A stretch of DNA of 64,000 nucleotides, taken from assembly GCA_017646335.1 (NCBI GenBank), contig JAGCMT010000058.1:1-64000 (forward strand). The letters run 5' to 3'. Source of the DNA: Burkholderiaceae bacterium. Lineage in GTDB: Bacteria > Pseudomonadota > Gammaproteobacteria > Burkholderiales > Burkholderiaceae_F. The position numbers were made by a program, and so were the translations under genes. The notes beneath the pieces are model-generated. The model searched no databases. It saw nothing but the letters and a program-made list of their open reading frames with translations, and was not told the DNA's origin. This document shows positions 8,785-17,782 of the stretch, piece after piece (within the stretch, counting starts at the first letter, position 1; each line of letters opens with the position of its first letter).

Positions 8785-10758
8785 TTATTCAGGTTTCTTG
8801 TCTTCAGGCTTCATTTCAACGTCGGCTTGATCAGCTTCGTGAGCGGCTGCCTTTTCTTGCATTTCTTGCACTTCCGGAGCCGGATCGACCAAGGGGGCGG
8901 CCTTTGCAGGCTTCAACGGTTCGGAGGTCTTCACCGAAGCGCCTTCCTTGGGCGGGCGAACATCCATGCCGGTCATGATGTCAGCGATTTGATCGGCATC
9001 GATCGATTCCCACTTCATCAAGCATTGGACCATCAATTCGACCTTGTCACGGTTGTCTTCCAACAACTTCGTGGCACGGGCGTATTGTTCTTCCAACATA
9101 CGGCGGATTTCGGCGTCGACCTTTTGCATCGTCACTTCGGAGACGTGCGTGGTACGCGTCACGGCGCGACCCAAGAACACTTCACCTTCGTTTTCACCGT
9201 AGACCATCACGCCCAAAGCTTCGCTCATACCGTAGCGCATCACCATGTCGCGAGCCATTTGCGTGGCACGTTCGAAGTCATTGGATGCACCCGTGGTCTT
9301 TTGACCCAAGAACACTTCTTCAGCGGCACGACCGGCAAAGAGGATGGCCAAACGAGACTTCATGTAAACGTCGTCGTAGTTGAAGCGATCTTTTTCCGGC
9401 AATTGCATCGTAACACCCAATGCACGACCACGCGGAACGATCGTCACCTTATGCACAGGATCGCTCTTGGGGAGCAACCAAGCCACAACGGCGTGACCGG
9501 CTTCATGATAAGCCGTCGTCTTCTTTTCTTCGTCGCTCATCACCATGCTACGACGTTCGCTGCCCATAAGGATCTTGTCCTTGGCTTGCTCAAAGTCGAC
9601 CATTTCAACCAACTTGGCATCACGACGAGCAGCAAACAAGGCAGCTTCGTTGACAAGGTTAGCCAAATCGGCACCGCTCATACCCGGGGTACCGCGAGCA
9701 ATCACGGCCGGATCAACGTCACGACCCACCGGAACCTTCTTGATATGAACGTTCAAGATTTGTTCGCGACCGCGCACGTCAGGCAACGGCACCACGACTT
9801 GACGGTCGAAACGACCCGGACGCAAAAGTGCGGGGTCCAACACGTCAGGGCGGTTCGTTGCTGCAATCACGATCACGTTCGTACCCGTTTCAAAGCCGTC
9901 CATTTCGACGAGCATTTGGTTCAAGGTTTGTTCGCGTTCGTCGTTACCGCCACCGAGACCGGCACCACGTTGACGACCGACGGCATCGATTTCGTCGATA
10001 AAGATGATGCACGGCGAGTTCTTCTTGGCATTTTCAAACATGTCGCGAACACGGGCTGCACCGACGCCCACGAACATTTCCACGAAGTCGGAACCGGAAA
10101 TCGAGAAGAACGGCACCTTGGCTTCACCGGCAATGGCCTTAGCCAAAAGCGTCTTACCCGTACCCGGGCTACCGACCAAAAGAATACCGCGCGGGATACG
10201 ACCGCCCAAGCGCTGGAACTTGGAAGGATCGCGCAAGAAATCCACCACTTCTTGGACTTCTTCCTTGGCTTCGTCGCAACCGGCAACGTCCTTGAACAAA
10301 ATCTTGTTGTTATTTTGGTCAAGCATACGGGCCTTGCTCTTACCGAAGCTGAAAGCACCGCCCTTACCGCCGCCGTTCATTTGACGCATGAAGAAAATCC
10401 ACACGCCGATCAAAAGCAACATCGGGAACCAAGAGACCAAGAGCGTCATCCAGAACGGTTCTTGATCTTCGGGGGCACCGTAAACTTGCACGCCGGACTT
10501 ACGGAGGTCTTCGACCATCCACAAGTCACCCGGAGAGGTGATGACATACTTTTGACCCGTCACCGGCGTAACCGTGATTTCACGACCCTTAACGTCAACA
10601 CGCGTCACCTTACCGGACTTGGCATCTTCCATAAACTGCGTATAGCTCGTGGTAGCCGTGTTCGTCGCCGGTTCAGAATCAAAGTGATTGAACAACGTGA
10701 AGAACACCAAAGCCAACACCAACCAAATACCGATTTTGTTAAATGCGTTCTTATTCAA
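8785..10758 (-). CDS. ftsH: ATP-dependent zinc metalloprotease FtsH
   Basis: Membrane-anchored AAA+ protease of 657 residues that degrades misfolded membrane proteins and regulatory substrates such as LpxC and sigma-32. Two N-terminal membrane spans bracket a periplasmic loop. Walker A GSPGTGKT is at residues 196-203, Walker B IIFIDEID follows, then the SRH region. The M41 zinc site HEAGH is at 418-422. The C-terminal tail is Lys, Glu and Pro rich and probably disordered. A good Shine-Dalgarno (AGGAG) precedes the start. The gene is next to rlmE on the same strand, as in many proteobacteria, but a terminator-like hairpin separates them. Confidence 0.97.
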   Translation of the reverse strand: MNKNAFNKIGIWLVLALVFFTLFNHFDSEPATNTATTSYTQFMEDAKSGKVTRVDVKGREITVTPVTGQKYVITSPGDLWMVEDLRKSGVQVYGAPEDQEPFWMTLLVSWFPMLLLIGVWIFFMRQMNGGGKGGAFSFGKSKARMLDQNNNKILFKDVAGCDEAKEEVQEVVDFLRDPSKFQRLGGRIPRGILLVGSPGTGKTLLAKAIAGEAKVPFFSISGSDFVEMFVGVGAARVRDMFENAKKNSPCIIFIDEIDAVGRQRGAGLGGGNDEREQTLNQMLVEMDGFETGTNVIVIAATNRPDVLDPALLRPGRFDRQVVVPLPDVRGREQILNVHIKKVPVGRDVDPAVIARGTPGMSGADLANLVNEAALFAARRDAKLVEMVDFEQAKDKILMGSERRSMVMSDEEKKTTAYHEAGHAVVAWLLPKSDPVHKVTIVPRGRALGVTMQLPEKDRFNYDDVYMKSRLAILFAGRAAEEVFLGQKTTGASNDFERATQMARDMVMRYGMSEALGVMVYGENEGEVFLGRAVTRTTHVSEVTMQKVDAEIRRMLEEQYARATKLLEDNRDKVELMVQCLMKWESIDADQIADIMTGMDVRPPKEGASVKTSEPLKPAKAAPLVDPAPEVQEMQEKAAAHEADQADVEMKPEDKKPE

Positions 10759-10851
10759 TTTCAGGCTCCTTCGCCCATTTCGCTTTTTCGTTATTTTTTG
10801 TCATTTTTCGGGTCTGACCGACCCATATCGTAACGGACTAAGAATACAGAC

Positions 10852-10875
10852 AAAGCCCCATTGCGTGGGGCTTTT
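10852..10875 (-). terminator. Hairpin terminator between rlmE and ftsH
   Basis: AAAGCCCCA and TGGGGCTTT form a 9-bp stem around a 5-base loop. It is symmetric, with short T runs on both strands, and lies after the rlmE stop, so ftsH probably has its own promoter. Confidence 0.6.
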
Positions 10876-10893
10876 GTCATCGACTTTTACAAG

Positions 10894-11544
10894 TTATCGC
10901 TTCTTTAAGTTACGAGCGACCAAATAAACCTCTGCCGAAGAGTCGCGGCTAGCTTCAGGCTTACGGGTCAAGACCTTTTGGAAGGTCTTCTTCAATGCTT
11001 CAACGTATTGAGAGAAACCGCTACCTTGGAAGACCTTGGTGACGAAAACACCGTTGGGCTTCAAGTGATCCAAACAGAATTCCAAAGCCAATTCGTTCAA
11101 AAGCAAACAACGAGCAGCGTCGGCGGCCGGGATACCGGAGAGGTTCGGGGCCATGTCGGACAACACCACATCGACCTTTTCTCCGTCCAAAATCTCAGCC
11201 AACTTATCGGCCACTTCTTGTTCGCGGAAGTCTCCTTGCAAGAACGTCACGCCGTCGATCGGATCCATGGGCAAAATGTCCATGGCAATGATCTTGCCGT
11301 TGACATCACCGCTCTTGGTAGACATCTTTTCACGAACGACTTGCGTCCAGCTACCCGGTGCAGCACCGAGTTCCACCACGGTATAACCGGGCTTCAATAA
11401 TTTTTCTTTATCGTTCAATTCAATCAACTTGTAGACCGAACGAGCGCGATAACCTTCGGCGCGAGAGCGCTTCACGAAGGGATCGTTGATGTGACGTTCA
11501 ATCCATGCTCGATTGGATTTTAATTTTTTAGTTGCTACAGGCAT
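10894..11544 (-). CDS. rlmE: 23S rRNA (uridine-2'-O-)-methyltransferase RlmE (FtsJ)
   Basis: SAM-dependent enzyme that methylates U2552 in the ribosomal A loop. The 216-residue product shows the FtsJ SAM pocket ELGAAPGSWTQ and the K-D-K-E tetrad context: GYRARSVYKL early, LSDMAPN in the middle, and VTKVFQG late. The frame extends 15 bases further to a TTG at 11559, which has AGAAAG just upstream. The ATG at 11544 is preferred because homologues begin close to this point. It is divergent from yhbY with about 51 bases between them. Confidence 0.92.
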   Translation of the reverse strand: MPVATKKLKSNRAWIERHINDPFVKRSRAEGYRARSVYKLIELNDKEKLLKPGYTVVELGAAPGSWTQVVREKMSTKSGDVNGKIIAMDILPMDPIDGVTFLQGDFREQEVADKLAEILDGEKVDVVLSDMAPNLSGIPAADAARCLLLNELALEFCLDHLKPNGVFVTKVFQGSGFSQYVEALKKTFQKVLTRKPEASRDSSAEVYLVARNLKKR

Positions 11545-11595
11545 CGTTTTTAAATACAATAACTTTCTTTTTCAAAACCGACAGTTACAAGAACT

Positions 11596-12018
11596 ATGGC
11601 TGAAATTGTACTCGATCGCGACGCTCGCCTCGAGCTTCGCTCTCAAGCACATCATTTGGATCCGGTGGTCCTCTTGGGTGCCAACGGCCTCACTGAAGCC
11701 GTTATTAAGGAAGTCGACCGTGCGCTCGACGCTCATGAACTCATCAAGATTCGCGTGCCGGGTGACGACCGCGAAGAACGTGATGAAATGTTCCTCGAAC
11801 TCGCAGAAAAGCTCTCTGCCGCACGTGTCCAAGAAATCGGTAAGCTTCTCGTTTTGTGGCGCCCGAATCCGGAAAAGCGCAAGGCAGAACAAGAAAAGGC
11901 TCGTCGTCGTGCCATGGCTGAAGCCAAGCGCCCGACGCGTGGCGGTCCGACCGCTCACCGTAAGACCCGCGCTCGTGCACCGGGTCGTCAAACCAAAAAA
12001 TCTTTCGGAACGAAGTAA
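11596..12018 (+). CDS. yhbY: Ribosome assembly RNA-binding protein YhbY (CRM domain)
   Basis: A 140-residue protein whose first 95 residues form the CRS1-YhbY fold, including the LGANGL turn (GxxG-like RNA-binding loop) and ELIKIRV strand. Family members associate with pre-50S particles. The last 45 residues are an extended Arg/Lys/Ala-rich basic tail, longer than E. coli YhbY (97 residues), and probably add nonspecific RNA affinity. The divergent arrangement with rlmE, also a 50S assembly factor, supports a role in ribosome maturation. Confidence 0.88.
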   Translation: MAEIVLDRDARLELRSQAHHLDPVVLLGANGLTEAVIKEVDRALDAHELIKIRVPGDDREERDEMFLELAEKLSAARVQEIGKLLVLWRPNPEKRKAEQEKARRRAMAEAKRPTRGGPTAHRKTRARAPGRQTKKSFGTK

Positions 12019-12045
12019 CATTCCAAAAGATTTCTAAAAGGTTTC

Positions 12046-12077
12046 AAAAAGCTCTCGATATTTCGAGAGCTTTTTTC
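12046..12077. terminator. Bidirectional terminator between yhbY and greA
   Basis: GCTCTCGA pairs with TCGAGAGC around a short loop, flanked by AAAAA and TTTTTT. It sits between convergent genes and can serve both. Confidence 0.85.
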
Positions 12078-12096
12078 GTTTCTATCGTTCGAGCGA

Positions 12097-12570
12097 TCAG
12101 ATGTATTGAACGCTCAAGATGTCGTAGTAACGGTCACCAGCCGGAGCGTGGACCGTGACTTCGTCACCTTCAAATTTGCCGATCAAAGCGCGTGCGATCG
12201 GGCTCGAAATGGAGACCAAATTGCGCTTGATATCGCCTTCATCGTCACCGACGATTTGATAAGACACCACGTTACCCGTGTCTTGATCTTCGAGTTCGAC
12301 CGTTGCACCGAACACCACGCGACCACCCGCGTCGAGTTCCTTCGGATCGATCACTTGCAAAGAAGAAAGCTTGCCTTCCAATTCAGCGATACGACCTTCG
12401 ATATGACCTTGGAGTTCTTTAGCGGCATCGTATTCGGCGTTTTCGGACAAGTCACCCTTTTCGCGAGCTTCTTTGATCGCTTGCACGACGGCAGGACGAT
12501 CGACGCTCTTCAAACGCTTCAATTCAGCCTTCAATAATTCAGCACCACGAACCGTAATAGGAATAGCCAT
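12097..12570 (-). CDS. greA: Transcript cleavage factor GreA
   Basis: A 157-residue factor that enters the RNA polymerase secondary channel and triggers cleavage of backtracked RNA. The N-terminal coiled coil carries the acidic tip [13 protein letters not shown] at about residues 40-52, whose Asp and Glu hold the catalytic metal. The C-terminal FKBP-like domain ends in a typical GDxVTVxAPxG-like segment. It is flanked by terminators and appears monocistronic; it is not next to carB, the neighbour seen in many proteobacteria. Confidence 0.96.
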   Translation of the reverse strand: MAIPITVRGAELLKAELKRLKSVDRPAVVQAIKEAREKGDLSENAEYDAAKELQGHIEGRIAELEGKLSSLQVIDPKELDAGGRVVFGATVELEDQDTGNVVSYQIVGDDEGDIKRNLVSISSPIARALIGKFEGDEVTVHAPAGDRYYDILSVQYI

Positions 12571-12607
12571 GATAAATCGTTGAAAAAGTAAGTAATCGAA
12601 AGAAAAG

Positions 12608-12635
12608 CCTGAGCGACTTTCGCATTCGCTCAGGC
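12608..12635 (-). terminator. Terminator after gmhA
   Basis: GCCTGAGCG and CGCTCAGGC form a perfect 9-bp stem. On the minus strand it is followed by TTTTCTTTC. It lies between gmhA and greA and should separate their transcripts. Confidence 0.75.
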
Positions 12636-12708
12636 ATGTTATTTTTGTTGAGCCGTATTGTACCGTTTTTTAGTAATTTTTTCTCTAAAAAACAAACAAT
12701 TGCAAAAC

Positions 12709-13308
12709 TTATTCGGCAGCGTAGTTTTCAGGAGCCAAACGACGTTCCACCAACTCGATCATGATATGAATCGCCTTGATGTGAAGCTCTTGCACGCGAT
12801 CGGCATAAGCACTGCCCGACGGCGTGACGATAGCGATATCGGCCATCTTGGCTAAGGGCGATTCGGGACGACCGGTCATGCCAACCACCTTCATACCGTT
12901 GGCCTTGGCGGCTTCTACAGCCTTGAGAATGTTCTTACTCGTACCCGAAGTCGTAATGGCCAAAAGCACGTCACCGGCTCGACCCACGGCTTGGGTATAA
13001 CGAGCAAACACCTCTTCGTAACCGTAATCGTTACCCACGCAACTCATATGGGAAGGATCGGAAATGGCGATCGCTGCAAAACCCGGGCGATTCAAACGAT
13101 AGCGACCCGTCATTTCTTCAGCAAAGTGCATTGCATCGCAAAGCGAACCACCGTTGCCGCAAGACAAAATCTTACCGCCCGCCGCAATGGTATCGGCCAT
13201 CAACTGACCGGCATCATCGATCGCCTTTAATGCTTCTTCATTGGCTAAAAGGGCTTCAAGCGCCTTTTGCGCATCCATCAAAGCCACTTTGACATCCGTC
13301 ACTGCCAT
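12709..13308 (-). CDS. gmhA: D-sedoheptulose-7-phosphate isomerase (GmhA)
   Basis: SIS-domain enzyme, first step of ADP-heptose synthesis for the LPS inner core. It closely follows E. coli GmhA: SCGNGGS, DAMHFAEEMTGRYR, SCVGNDYGYEEVF, TSGTSKN and VQELHIKAIHI. The metal and acid/base residues (His and Glu of the AMHFAEE block, Gln and His of the QELHIKAIH block) are all kept. An ATG at 13326 is also in frame, but the ATG at 13308 has AAGGA at ideal spacing, giving 199 residues. It stands alone, with its own likely promoter and terminator; other heptose genes are not in the window. Confidence 0.92.
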   Translation of the reverse strand: MAVTDVKVALMDAQKALEALLANEEALKAIDDAGQLMADTIAAGGKILSCGNGGSLCDAMHFAEEMTGRYRLNRPGFAAIAISDPSHMSCVGNDYGYEEVFARYTQAVGRAGDVLLAITTSGTSKNILKAVEAAKANGMKVVGMTGRPESPLAKMADIAIVTPSGSAYADRVQELHIKAIHIMIELVERRLAPENYAAE

Positions 13309-13340
13309 TTTGTAATCCTTTTCCATTGGTTAACCAAGAA

Positions 13341-13349
13341 ATTATATCA
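13341..13349 (-). promoter_or_regulatory. Predicted extended -10 promoter of gmhA
   Basis: On the minus strand the sequence TGATATAAT matches the extended -10 form TGnTATAAT exactly. It lies 33 bases upstream of the chosen gmhA start. No good -35 is seen at normal spacing, which is usual for extended -10 promoters. Confidence 0.5.
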
Positions 13350-13512
13350 AGCGTTACCTCAGCAGTCTCGCAACGACGGCCTCTTTTGCAAAAACAAAAC
13401 TTAAAGTACTTCTTTAAATGGTATTTCATTTTTTACCATTCGCTAAAAGCGGCCATTTTGAACCTTTTCTTGCACGCTTAGAGCTTCGCATTTGCAGAAA
13501 AAAACGCCAGAC

Positions 13513-13550
13513 AACAAAAAACCTCCACGTTGTTGATCCAACGGTGGAGG
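13513..13550 (-). terminator. Terminator of the dnaX-ybaB-recR operon
   Basis: On the minus strand ACCTCCAC and GTGGAGGT pair, with further partial pairing in the loop, followed by TTTTTTG. It lies 25 bases after the recR stop. Confidence 0.8.
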
Positions 13551-13574
13551 TCTCGGTAAGAACGTTATTCGACG

Positions 13575-14183
13575 TTATCGACGCGCAAAGATGGCATTGG
13601 CAATCGTATTGGCATCCGTGTATTCAAGTTCGACACCGGCAGGAACGCCACGCGCCAAACGCGTCACATGGATATCGAAGCCGCGAGCTTTGATCGCTTG
13701 GGCGATGAAATGCGCCGTCGCATCCCCTTCGGGGGTATAGGGCGTTGCAATCATCACTTCTTTGATCTCGCTGGCTTCAATACGCGTCATCAGCTTCTCA
13801 AGCCCTAACTGCGTACCGCCAATGCCTTGAATGGGAGAAATCAAACCCATCAAAACGAAATACAAACCGTGGTACGTCATCGTCTCTTCGATCACTCGTT
13901 GATCGGCAGGGCTCTCGACAATACAAAGTTGTTCGTGATCTCGTTCGGCATCGGCACAAATCGGGCACACGCTCGATTCGGATAACGTATTGCAATACTC
14001 ACAACGACCGATTTTTCGACAAGCATCGTCTAAGGCTTGCGCCAAGCGCAACGCCGCGGCACGATCGTTAACCAATAAATGGTTTGCGATGCGCGCTGCC
14101 GATCGCGGACCGAGCCCGGGAAGTGACTTCAAGGACTCGATCAACTCATCGATCACGGGACTGACGGAGCCAGTATTGCTCAT
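13575..14183 (-). CDS. recR: Recombination mediator protein RecR
   Basis: A 202-residue protein that with RecO/RecF loads RecA at gaps. It contains an N-terminal helix-hairpin-helix (LPGLGPRSAARIA), a four-cysteine zinc finger (CEYC and CPIC at about residues 57-72), and a Toprim domain (IVESPAD, then EGDATAHFI). Last gene of the dnaX-ybaB-recR run, starting 10 bases after ybaB, the order conserved across proteobacteria. Confidence 0.96.
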   Translation of the reverse strand: MSNTGSVSPVIDELIESLKSLPGLGPRSAARIANHLLVNDRAAALRLAQALDDACRKIGRCEYCNTLSESSVCPICADAERDHEQLCIVESPADQRVIEETMTYHGLYFVLMGLISPIQGIGGTQLGLEKLMTRIEASEIKEVMIATPYTPEGDATAHFIAQAIKARGFDIHVTRLARGVPAGVELEYTDANTIANAIFARR

Positions 14184-14193
14184 GGGCGTTCAA

Positions 14194-14511
14194 TTAGAAC
14201 ATCATGCCCGGAGGAAGCGGCATACCGGCCGTAGCCTTAGCCATCTTTTCCTTGCTGGTTTCATCGATCTTTTCGCAGCAATTCTTGATAGCCATGAAGA
14301 CCAAATCTTCAACCATATCGATGTCTTCTTCCAACAAAGACGGATCGAGCTTCACGCCCTTGACTTCGTGCTTACAGGTCATCGTAACCTTGGCCAAGCC
14401 ACCGCTGGACTCGCCTTCGACTTCCAATTGAGCCAATTCGACTTGCAAGCGCTTGATGTTTTCTTGCACGCGTTGAGCTTGCTTGAGCAAGGCACCCATG
14501 TTTCCACGCAT
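14194..14511 (-). CDS. ybaB: YbaB/EbfC family nucleoid-associated protein
   Basis: A 105-residue DNA-binding protein. The N-terminal helix (MGALLKQAQRVQENIKRLQ) and the following strand-rich core with a C-terminal amphipathic helix are typical of the family, which dimerises into tweezer-like structures on DNA. It lies between dnaX and recR with gaps of 29 and 10 bases. The C-terminal PLPPGMMF ending is common in this family. Confidence 0.92.
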   Translation of the reverse strand: MRGNMGALLKQAQRVQENIKRLQVELAQLEVEGESSGGLAKVTMTCKHEVKGVKLDPSLLEEDIDMVEDLVFMAIKNCCEKIDETSKEKMAKATAGMPLPPGMMF

Positions 14512-14540
14512 GATTTTGCTTTCCTTTCTAAATGGATGAA

Positions 14541-16592
14541 TTAATTAACTTTCTTCTTGAGCGACGGACGATAGACCGTTGCTCCGAAGCGACGAGCCAA
14601 AATTCGCGCTTCGGGTGAATTCTTAATCGCTTCAAAAGCGACTTTCATTTCGGCCTCATCTTCGATCTTTTCGTAACGAGGGCCTTTTCGATCTTCCAAG
14701 TATTTCGCATGCTTGGCTTCACGAGCCAAAAGACGCTTGTGTTGGCTGATCGTACGCGACTGCGGCGTCGCGATTTCAAACTTAAACGTCATCCGACGAC
14801 CGAAGAGCGGGTCAACAATGCGTTGAATCAACTGCATTGCTTGCTTGTTCTTCGTGCGATTTTCATAGAAGGGTTCCAATCGCAACGTGATCACAGACCC
14901 TTCGATCGAGACGCATTCGGCATGTTCCAAAATGTCACGCGCATACGTCGTCGGATGGGTGTAACGCAACTTCTCATACCAAAACTCGCCCATCTTCGAG
15001 AAAGGCGGGATGGATTCCCCGTCGTCATATTGCGGCGCTTCAGGTTCCGGTTCGGCCTCGACGGTAGGCTCTACGACCGGCTCTTCATTCCCGAAGCGCT
15101 CAGCGAAACCCTCGTCAGCGGCGAACATCTCATCGATGTATTCATCGCCGTCAGCAACGTAGGGCACATCATCGTCTTCCCAAACCGGCGGCTCCTCAGG
15201 CATGGGCGCCGCTGCGGGTTTCGGTTGAGGTTTGGGTTGAACCACCGGCTTTGCCACCGCCGCGGGCTTAGTCACCGCCGGCTCACCCGGCATGTCTTCC
15301 CAAGGCGCAACGTATTGAGGCTCGGGCTTGGGTTCGGGCTTCGGCGTCACGACTGCAGCAACGTTCACGGGCTCAGGCTTAGGAGCCGGAGGCGGTGCAA
15401 TCGGTTCGGGTTTGGCTTCAACCACAGGCTTTACCGATGCTTCAGCCTTCACCGGCGGCACGCGAACCGGGAACTTGGCGTTGCCACTACCGGCCGGCTT
15501 AAAGGCCAACATACGCAAAAGCGCCATCGTAAAGCCCGCGTATTCGTCCGGAGCCAAATTCATATCACTTCGACCGTGAAGTGCGATTTGGTAGTAAAGC
15601 TGCAACTCTTCGGGCGTAAAGATGCCGGCCAACTCAAAAATGGCCGTACGATCCAAATCATCGGCGGCAATGGCTTCGGGCACACGTTGAGCCATCGCAA
15701 TACGGTGAATGAGACCGGCCAAATCACGCATAGCCTCAGTAAACGAGAGGCTCTTCATGCTCATCTCGTTGGCGATGTCCATCATGCGTTGAGCGTCACC
15801 CTTGGCCAAACTTTGCAACAGTTCGACCAAAACGTCACTGTCCATGATGCCCAACATCTCACGAACGCCTTCAAGCGTAACGGGACGACCGCCGGCAAAC
15901 GCAATGGCTTGGTCCAAAAGACTCAAACCGTCACGCATGGAACCGCGGGCACCGATCCCCAAAAGCTTCAAAGCGGCAGGTTCGGCTTGAATACCTTCTT
16001 GAGCAAGGATCGTCGTCATGTGATTGGCCACAATTTGCGGCGTCACATTGCGAAGATTGAATTGCAAACAACGAGACAAAACCGTCACCGGCACTTTTTG
16101 CGGGTCGGTCGTTGCCAAAATAAATTTCACATACTCGGGCGGCTCTTCAAGCGTCTTGAGCATGGCGTTAAACGCATGCGAAGTCAACTGATGGACTTCG
16201 TCGATCATGTAGACCTTGTAGCGTGCGTTGGTCGGAGCGTACATGGCCTGCTCGAGCAAGGCCGTCATTTCTTCGACGGAACGGTTACTGGCCGCGTCCA
16301 TTTCGATGTAGTCAACAAAACGACCTTCGTCAATCGCACGACAAGCTTCGCAAACACCACACGGATGATCCGTCACGCCACCTTGGCCGTCAGGACCGAC
16401 GCAATTGAGGCTCTTGGCCAAAATACGAGAAAGCGTCGTCTTACCAACACCGCGCGTGCCGGTGAAAAGGTAGGCGTGATGCAAGCGATTTTCACGCAAT
16501 GCATGCGTAATCGCCTTCACGACGGGTTCTTGCCCGACCACGCTTTCGAAATCATGAGGGCGCCATTTACGCGCCAAAACTTGATAGGACAT
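14541..16592 (-). CDS. dnaX: DNA polymerase III subunit gamma/tau
   Basis: Clamp-loader ATPase of 683 residues. The AAA+ module shows Walker A GTRGVGKTT at about residues 42-50, a zinc-binding cysteine group (C-x8-C-x2-C pattern around VTDHPCGVCEAC), Walker B IDEVHQL and a sensor/arginine-finger region. A long Pro, Lys, Glu and Ala-rich linker (about residues 370-530) precedes the tau C-terminal domain that binds the polymerase. The ATG at 16592 is chosen over one at 16601, because AAGGA lies 8 bases upstream of the former and only one base upstream of the latter. The start overlaps the stop of the preceding GNAT gene (TGATG), implying translational coupling. No A-AAA-AAG slippery heptamer was seen. 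Confidence 0.94.
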   Translation of the reverse strand: MSYQVLARKWRPHDFESVVGQEPVVKAITHALRENRLHHAYLFTGTRGVGKTTLSRILAKSLNCVGPDGQGGVTDHPCGVCEACRAIDEGRFVDYIEMDAASNRSVEEMTALLEQAMYAPTNARYKVYMIDEVHQLTSHAFNAMLKTLEEPPEYVKFILATTDPQKVPVTVLSRCLQFNLRNVTPQIVANHMTTILAQEGIQAEPAALKLLGIGARGSMRDGLSLLDQAIAFAGGRPVTLEGVREMLGIMDSDVLVELLQSLAKGDAQRMMDIANEMSMKSLSFTEAMRDLAGLIHRIAMAQRVPEAIAADDLDRTAIFELAGIFTPEELQLYYQIALHGRSDMNLAPDEYAGFTMALLRMLAFKPAGSGNAKFPVRVPPVKAEASVKPVVEAKPEPIAPPPAPKPEPVNVAAVVTPKPEPKPEPQYVAPWEDMPGEPAVTKPAAVAKPVVQPKPQPKPAAAPMPEEPPVWEDDDVPYVADGDEYIDEMFAADEGFAERFGNEEPVVEPTVEAEPEPEAPQYDDGESIPPFSKMGEFWYEKLRYTHPTTYARDILEHAECVSIEGSVITLRLEPFYENRTKNKQAMQLIQRIVDPLFGRRMTFKFEIATPQSRTISQHKRLLAREAKHAKYLEDRKGPRYEKIEDEAEMKVAFEAIKNSPEARILARRFGATVYRPSLKKKVN

Positions 16593-17086
16593 CACTTGCA
16601 TCCTTCGGTACCGGCAAAGCGATCAAGTGCTTCACCCGTCAAACGACAAATTCGCCAATCGAGCATCAAGGTGGCGCCAAGCGACTCATAAAAACCGATC
16701 GCCGGCTCATTCCAATCCAAGACGGACCACTCAAATCGGCCGCAACCTTCTTCTTTGGCGGTCTTGGCCAAATGGCGCATCAATTGCTTGCCATAGCCCT
16801 TACCGCGAGACTTAGGCGTCACATAAAGATCTTCCAAATAAAGACCGCGACGCGTCAAGAAGGTCGAGAAATTAAAGAAATACAGTGCGAAACCCACCGG
16901 CGTTTCATCTTCCCAAGCGACAACGGCACGGATGACACTTTTCTCACCGAAAAGCTCGCGACGAACATCCTCTTCGGTCGCGACCACTTGATCGAGCAAG
17001 CGTTCGTACTCGGCCAAATCACGGATGAACTGCAAAATCACGCCGCAGTCTTCAGGACGAGCGGCTTCAATATGAAAATTTGCCAT
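16592..17086 (-). CDS. GNAT-family N-acetyltransferase (diamine/SAT-like)
   Basis: A 164-residue acetyltransferase. The acetyl-CoA loop is visible as EDLYVTPKSRGKGYGK at about residues 84-99 (R/Q-x-x-G-x-G/A type), followed by the WNEPAIGFYESLGA segment typical of spermidine/spermine and thialysine acetyltransferases. The N-terminal IRDLAEYERL helix also fits that subgroup. Polyamine or lysine-analogue acetylation is therefore plausible but not proven. Its stop overlaps the dnaX start, so it is the first translationally coupled partner of dnaX. Confidence 0.82.
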   Translation of the reverse strand: MANFHIEAARPEDCGVILQFIRDLAEYERLLDQVVATEEDVRRELFGEKSVIRAVVAWEDETPVGFALYFFNFSTFLTRRGLYLEDLYVTPKSRGKGYGKQLMRHLAKTAKEEGCGRFEWSVLDWNEPAIGFYESLGATLMLDWRICRLTGEALDRFAGTEGCK

Positions 17087-17128
17087 GGATCTCTATCTAA
17101 TCAGACACACAATACTAAAGGACTAAGT

Positions 17129-17773
17129 TTAGCCTAAAAACATGTCCCAAAACACCTTAGCCGACAAGGCCAAGAAGAAGGTACCGCTCACGCGATTGAC
17201 CCAACGAGCCGCCGTGTCGCTATTGAGCAAGCCTCGGAAACTCGTCGCCACCAAGCCATAGCCGCAATGAACGATCGTCACCAACGAAAAGTGCGTCAAG
17301 CTCAATGCAATCATTTGCGGCAAGAACGGCAATTCGGCATCGATAAATTGCGGAAAAAGCGAGATGAAGAACATGATGAGCATGGGATTGGTCATCTGAA
17401 GCATCACGCCTTGGACCCACAGAAATCCTTTTTGCGCCAAAGACATCGGTTGAGCTTTTTCTTTATTGGCTAAAGCAAAACTAAACGGCTTGGCTCGATA
17501 CAGACGAATGCCCAAATAACCCATATAGCAAGCGCCCAACGTTTTGATCAGATCATAGAGCTCGGGCGAGGTCGCAATCACGATGCCTAAACCGGTCGAA
17601 GAGATGATTGCCATCACGACCGTACCGCTGGCAACCCCCAAAATCGTCCAGAATCCCGTCCCAAAACCGTAACGGATCACCCCCGTCAAACTCATCAGCA
17701 CCCCGGGACCGGGCGTGGCCACGGCAAAAAACGACGTGACCAAAAACATCATGTATAGGGAAGTATTTATCAT
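17129..17773 (-). CDS. LysE/RhtB-family amino-acid exporter
   Basis: A 214-residue inner-membrane protein with about six hydrophobic spans. The family signature near the N-terminus, TPGPGVLM, is present at about residues 20-27, followed by the G-rich second helix. Relatives export lysine, homoserine, threonine or similar amino acids. The start is 9 bases after the qorA stop, so the two form an operon that probably reads on into the GNAT gene and dnaX. Confidence 0.85.
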   Translation of the reverse strand: MINTSLYMMFLVTSFFAVATPGPGVLMSLTGVIRYGFGTGFWTILGVASGTVVMAIISSTGLGIVIATSPELYDLIKTLGACYMGYLGIRLYRAKPFSFALANKEKAQPMSLAQKGFLWVQGVMLQMTNPMLIMFFISLFPQFIDAELPFLPQMIALSLTHFSLVTIVHCGYGLVATSFRGLLNSDTAARWVNRVSGTFFLALSAKVFWDMFLG

Positions 17774-17782
17774 TTTTATTTA

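Noticed and set aside
8827..10833. A 668-codon open frame antisense to ftsH
   Set aside because: Same codon-bias effect; low-complexity His/Thr/Arg composition and no start context. FtsH on the other strand is unambiguous.
12709..13308. GmhA His56 (E. coli numbering) replaced by Leu, considered as loss of activity
   Set aside because: The metal and catalytic residues (equivalents of His61, Glu65, Gln172, His180) are kept, and other active GmhA enzymes lack His56.
13417..13440. Inverted repeat AATGGTA/TACCATT between gmhA and recR
   Set aside because: Short, AT-rich, 10-base loop, no neighbouring promoter or T run that would give it a role; probably chance.
13418..13693. Possible 91-codon plus-strand gene upstream of recR's end
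   Set aside because: It overlaps the recR terminator and the recR 3' end antisense, and has no Shine-Dalgarno or recognisable protein features.
14709..16691. A 660-codon open frame antisense to dnaX
   Set aside because: Arg/His-rich shadow of the dnaX coding strand with no domain features.
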